DNA of 64,000 bases, taken from positions 163,130 through 227,129 of the forward strand of contig NZ_JANUFD010000014.1 of NCBI RefSeq assembly GCF_024807945.1, read 5' to 3'. This document shows positions 61,360 to 64,000 of the stretch, in pieces (position 1 is the first letter of the stretch; each line of letters opens with the position of its first letter). The DNA is from Pseudomonas sp. JUb42. GTDB taxonomy: Bacteria; Pseudomonadota; Gammaproteobacteria; Pseudomonadales; Pseudomonadaceae. A program made the translations under genes and the position numbers. Under the pieces are notes generated by a model. It was not told where the DNA came from. It did no database searches and worked only from the letters and a program-made list of their open reading frames with translations.

Positions 61360-62457
61360 ATGAGTACACATATTTTCAAACCCAACATGCCGCCACCGAG
61401 CAAAGTCTTCGGGCCGGTGGCATGGATGCGCCAGAACCTGTTCTCGAACTGGATCAACACCCTGTTGACCCTGTTCGCGATCTACCTGGTCTGGCTGATT
61501 ATCCCGCCGCTGCTGAGCTGGACGATCTTCGACGCCAACTGGGTCGGCACCACGCGCGCCGACTGCACCAAGGCCGGTGCCTGCTGGGTGTTCGTTGAAC
61601 AGCGCTTCGGCCAGTTCATGTACGGCTACTATCCGGCTGACCTGCGCTGGAGGGTTGACCTGACCGTCATTCTGGCCATCGTTGGCGTTGCACCGCTGTT
61701 TATCTCCCGGTTCCCGCGCAAGGCTGTTTATGGCCTGAGCTTCCTGGTGATTTACCCGATCATTGCCTTCTGCCTGTTGCACGGCGATGTCTTCGGCATG
61801 GCTGCCGTGGCGACCAGCCAGTGGGGCGGCCTGATGCTGACCCTGGTTATCGCTACCGTCGGTATTGCCGGTGCCTTGCCATTGGGTGTCGTGCTGGCCC
61901 TGGGTCGTCGCTCGAACATGCCAGCGGTGAAAGTGGTCTGCGTGACCTTCATCGAGTTCTGGCGCGGTGTGCCGTTGATCACCGTGTTGTTCATGTCTTC
62001 GGTGATGCTGCCGTTGTTCCTGCCTGAAGGCATGAGCTTCGACAAATTGCTGCGCGCCCTGATCGGCGTGATCCTGTTCCAGTCGGCCTATGTCGCCGAA
62101 GTGGTACGGGGCGGCATGCAGGCGATTCCCAAAGGGCAATACGAAGCCGCGTCCGCCATGGGCCTGGGTTACTGGCGCAGCATGGGCCTGGTGATCCTGC
62201 CTCAGGCGCTCAAGCTGGTTATCCCCGGGATCGTCAACACGATCATCGCCCTGTTCAAAGATACAAGCCTGGTGATCATCATCGGGTTGTTCGATCTGCT
62301 CAACAGCGTCAAGCAAGCGGCCGCCGACCCGAAATGGCTCGGTATGGCCACAGAAGGCTACGTCTTCGCGGCCCTGGTGTTCTGGATCTTCTGTTTCGGC
62401 ATGTCCCGCTACTCCATGCATCTGGAGCGCAAGCTGGACACCGGCCACAAGCATTAG
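61360..62457 (+). CDS. aapM: General L-amino acid ABC transporter permease AapM
   Basis: A 365-residue partner permease with WMRQNLFSNWINTLLTLFAI, FWRGVPLITVLFMSSVMLPL and EAA loop IPKGQYEAASAMGLGYWRSM. It pairs with AapQ to form the membrane channel. Start 10 bases after aapQ. Confidence 0.93.
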   Translation: MSTHIFKPNMPPPSKVFGPVAWMRQNLFSNWINTLLTLFAIYLVWLIIPPLLSWTIFDANWVGTTRADCTKAGACWVFVEQRFGQFMYGYYPADLRWRVDLTVILAIVGVAPLFISRFPRKAVYGLSFLVIYPIIAFCLLHGDVFGMAAVATSQWGGLMLTLVIATVGIAGALPLGVVLALGRRSNMPAVKVVCVTFIEFWRGVPLITVLFMSSVMLPLFLPEGMSFDKLLRALIGVILFQSAYVAEVVRGGMQAIPKGQYEAASAMGLGYWRSMGLVILPQALKLVIPGIVNTIIALFKDTSLVIIIGLFDLLNSVKQAAADPKWLGMATEGYVFAALVFWIFCFGMSRYSMHLERKLDTGHKH

Positions 62458-62467
62458 GAGTTTTGTG

Positions 62468-63232
62468 ATGAGTGAAGCTATCGTTAAGCCCCTGGGCGCT
62501 GAAGGCATGATCCGGATGGAGGGCGTACACAAGTGGTACGGCCAGTTCCATGTGTTGAAAGACATCAACCTGAACGTGCGTCAGGGCGAGCGTATCGTCC
62601 TGTGCGGCCCGTCGGGTTCGGGCAAGTCGACCACTATTCGCTGCCTCAACCGTCTGGAAGAGCACCAGCAGGGCAAGATCATTGTCGACGGCACCGAGCT
62701 GACTTCGGACCTGAAGCAGATCGAAACCATCCGCCGCGAAGTCGGCATGGTGTTCCAGCACTTCAACCTGTTCCCGCACCTGACCATCCTGCAGAACTGC
62801 ACGCTGGCACCGATGTGGGTGCGCAAGATGCCCAAGGCCAAGGCCGAGGAAATCGCCATGCACTACCTGGAGCGCGTACGCATTCCAGAACAGGCGCATA
62901 AATTCCCGGGCCAGCTCTCCGGCGGTCAGCAACAGCGTGTGGCGATTGCCCGTGCGCTGTGCATGAAGCCGAAGATCATGCTGTTCGACGAGCCGACTTC
63001 GGCACTCGACCCGGAAATGGTTAAAGAGGTTCTGGACACCATGGTCGGCCTCGCGGAAGAAGGCATGACCATGCTCTGCGTAACCCACGAAATGGGCTTT
63101 GCCCGCACCGTGGCCAATCGCGTGATCTTCATGGACAAGGGCGAGATCGTCGAACAAGCCGCGCCAAACGACTTCTTCGACAACCCGCAAAGCGACCGCA
63201 CCCGTCTGTTCCTCAGCCAGATCCTGCATTGA
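62468..63232 (+). CDS. aapP: General L-amino acid ABC transporter ATPase AapP
   Basis: A 254-residue ATP-binding subunit: Walker A GPSGSGKSTTIRC, signature LSGGQQQRVAIARAL, Walker B IMLFDEPTSALDPEM and His-loop CVTHEMGFA. ATG at 62468 follows AGGAG at 62456; a GTG codon three bases earlier is less likely. Ends the operon, followed by a strong terminator. Confidence 0.95.
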   Translation: MSEAIVKPLGAEGMIRMEGVHKWYGQFHVLKDINLNVRQGERIVLCGPSGSGKSTTIRCLNRLEEHQQGKIIVDGTELTSDLKQIETIRREVGMVFQHFNLFPHLTILQNCTLAPMWVRKMPKAKAEEIAMHYLERVRIPEQAHKFPGQLSGGQQQRVAIARALCMKPKIMLFDEPTSALDPEMVKEVLDTMVGLAEEGMTMLCVTHEMGFARTVANRVIFMDKGEIVEQAAPNDFFDNPQSDRTRLFLSQILH

Positions 63233-63250
63233 TCGGTTGAAGGCAGTACA

Positions 63251-63281
63251 AAAAAACCGGACCTTGGGGTCCGGTTTTTTT
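63251..63281 (+). terminator. Terminator of aapJQMP
   Basis: ACCGGACC and GGTCCGGT arms with flanking A and T runs can terminate in both directions. Confidence 0.9.
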
Positions 63282-63300
63282 ATGGCTGAATGTCAGATGA

Positions 63301-63501
63301 TCACGCCTGCAGACTGCTCAGCGAGCTCTCTACATCATCACGGGCCACTTCAATGAAGTGCAGCACCGAAAACGCCATGTCTCGATCGCTGCCCTTGAGC
63401 TTGTCGGCGTGTTCATAGGCGACGACGGCGGCGTAGCGCAACATATCGGCGGCGTGGGTCATGCGGGTTGGGACGGTTGGATTGGACGGTGTATCAGACA
63501 T
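63301..63501 (-). CDS. Small helical DUF3077/DUF6124-type protein
   Basis: A 66-residue protein with a polar N-terminus and a helical body (MTHAADMLRYAAVVAYEHAD, GSDRDMAFSVLHFIEVARDD). This resembles the small Pseudomonas proteins of the DUF3077/DUF6124 kind, whose function is unknown. It stands directly behind a C4-like RNA (63541-63764), as such genes commonly do in this genus as far as I recall, so its expression is probably set by that RNA. The gene name is uncertain. Confidence 0.65.
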   Translation of the reverse strand: MSDTPSNPTVPTRMTHAADMLRYAAVVAYEHADKLKGSDRDMAFSVLHFIEVARDDVESSLSSLQA

Positions 63502-63540
63502 CGTTGTGTACCTCTGTTGTTAATGAGGCCGCACTGATCG

Positions 63541-63764
63541 CGACTAAACGATGGGGGTGGCGGCTGTGCGCAGGTTAGTCGACCGGCCAACAGAAAAACC
63601 GGCGCACCCGAAGGCGCCCTACACACAGCCACCATCAAATACGACCGGCCGGAGATCGGCTGTCGGAATGACGAAGGCACTATGTGTCTGTTGGCGGGCG
63701 ACTAAACCCAGTCACTGATATCAGCGACCGACGCAGCCTAGCCACCTGAATCAACAGGCACAAG
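63541..63764 (-). ncRNA. C4-like structured antisense RNA, copy 2
   Basis: On the minus strand a long arm (63688-63708) pairs with its complement (63575-63595), and the pairing core GTTTAGTCG recurs a third time at 63541-63549. GGTGGCTGTGTGTAGG (63618-63633) pairs with CCTGCGCACAGCCGCC (63559-63574), with only G-U exceptions. GGCGCC/GGCGC arms at 63601-63618 followed by TTTTT look like an internal terminator. The upstream block 63732-63764 matches the promoter-like block of copy 1. Primary sequence differs from copy 1 while pairing is conserved, strong evidence for a functional RNA. Confidence 0.6.
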
Positions 63765-63845
63765 CGCTCGGGATTCTCTCGGAAAGTTCGCCCCGAAGAA
63801 AGAGACAGGTCCTACGAATTTGTTGCGGGCGATGCTCGGGGGGAA

Positions 63846-63907
63846 TCCCGCCCCGTCTACACGCCGCGTTGTCAAGCAGCAAACACCAACCGGAGCACGG
63901 AGCAAAT
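63846..63907. repeat. Dispersed 60-base repeat, copy 2
   Basis: It matches 1241-1300 in the same orientation through TCCCGCC, CGCCGCG, AGCAAACAC and AGCAAAT. No gene overlaps it. Confidence 0.55.
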
Positions 63908-63931
63908 CTAATGAAATGGTTCCCCCGGCTC

Positions 63932-63967
63932 GACTCCTGTGAACGGCTCTAGACTTTCACAGGAGTC
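63932..63967. promoter_or_regulatory. Perfect inverted repeat before the last gene
   Basis: GACTCCTGTGAA and TTCACAGGAGTC are perfect 12-base arms separated by 12 bases, ending 18 bases before the start codon at 63986. It could be an operator or an mRNA hairpin; AGGAG in the right arm may be hidden in the stem. Confidence 0.5.
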
Positions 63968-63985
63968 ACTATTCGGAGCATCGTC

Positions 63986-64000
63986 ATGTCACACGTCACT
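63986..64000 (+). CDS. Start of a gene cut by the window edge
   Basis: ATG opens MSHVT and the frame runs out of the window. GGAGC at 63975 could serve as binding site. Identity unknown. Confidence 0.45.

Overview
The window looks like chromosome from a fluorescent Pseudomonas (P. fluorescens complex). It is GC-rich and carries a complete 12-gene alginate operon, an aapJQMP amino-acid transporter, a Pseudomonas-type YebG with a LexA box, DUF3509 and DUF3077/DUF6124-type small genes, and many REP-type palindromes in the gaps between genes. No transposase, integrase, prophage, tRNA, rRNA or CRISPR array was seen.

Layout. (1) 1-14.0 kb: the end of an ammonium transporter, an IclR regulator, then two facing operons that together form the N-methylglutamate pathway for methylamine. 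One is purU-folD-mgdABCD (minus strand) and the other is gmaS-mgsABC (plus strand); an XRE-cupin regulator lies between them. GmaS joins methylamine to glutamate, MgsABC makes N-methylglutamate, MgdABCD oxidises it to glutamate plus methylene-tetrahydrofolate, and FolD and PurU carry the one-carbon unit to formate. A near-perfect sigma-54 site precedes gmaS, which fits use of methylamine as a nitrogen source. (2) 14.2-23.2 kb: a C4-like structured RNA, SOS gene yebG, psiE, an iron-type alcohol dehydrogenase, small conserved proteins, an HPF/RaiA protein, an AraC regulator with a divergent EamA exporter, a 2-hydroxyacid dehydrogenase and a LysR regulator. (3) 23.4-28.4 kb: an AaeAB-like efflux operon (outer-membrane channel, FUSC pump, DUF1656 protein, HlyD adaptor). 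(4) 28.5-32.5 kb: a short-chain dehydrogenase, a small membrane protein and an orphan TccC-like RHS protein whose AT-rich C-terminal module looks exchanged.

(5) 32.6-49.7 kb: the alginate operon algD-8-44-K-E-G-X-L-I-J-F-A on the minus strand, with a candidate AlgU promoter about 470 bases upstream of algD and REP elements inserted at two internal gaps. (6) 50.2-58.6 kb: yaaA, an atypical polysaccharide deacetylase, a PIN-PhoH ATPase behind a Pho-box-like array and a structured leader, a carbohydrate-binding-like protein, moaCDE, rhlB and a carboxylesterase. (7) 58.7-63.3 kb: aapJQMP behind a candidate sigma-54 promoter. (8) 63.3-64 kb: a small helical protein behind a second C4-like RNA, then the first codons of a gene cut by the window edge.

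The strongest points for follow-up are the N-methylglutamate pathway with its unstudied regulator and operator-like palindromes, the paired C4-like RNAs, the orphan RHS toxin candidate and the phoH leader. All names rest on reading the translated sequences; no database search was run.
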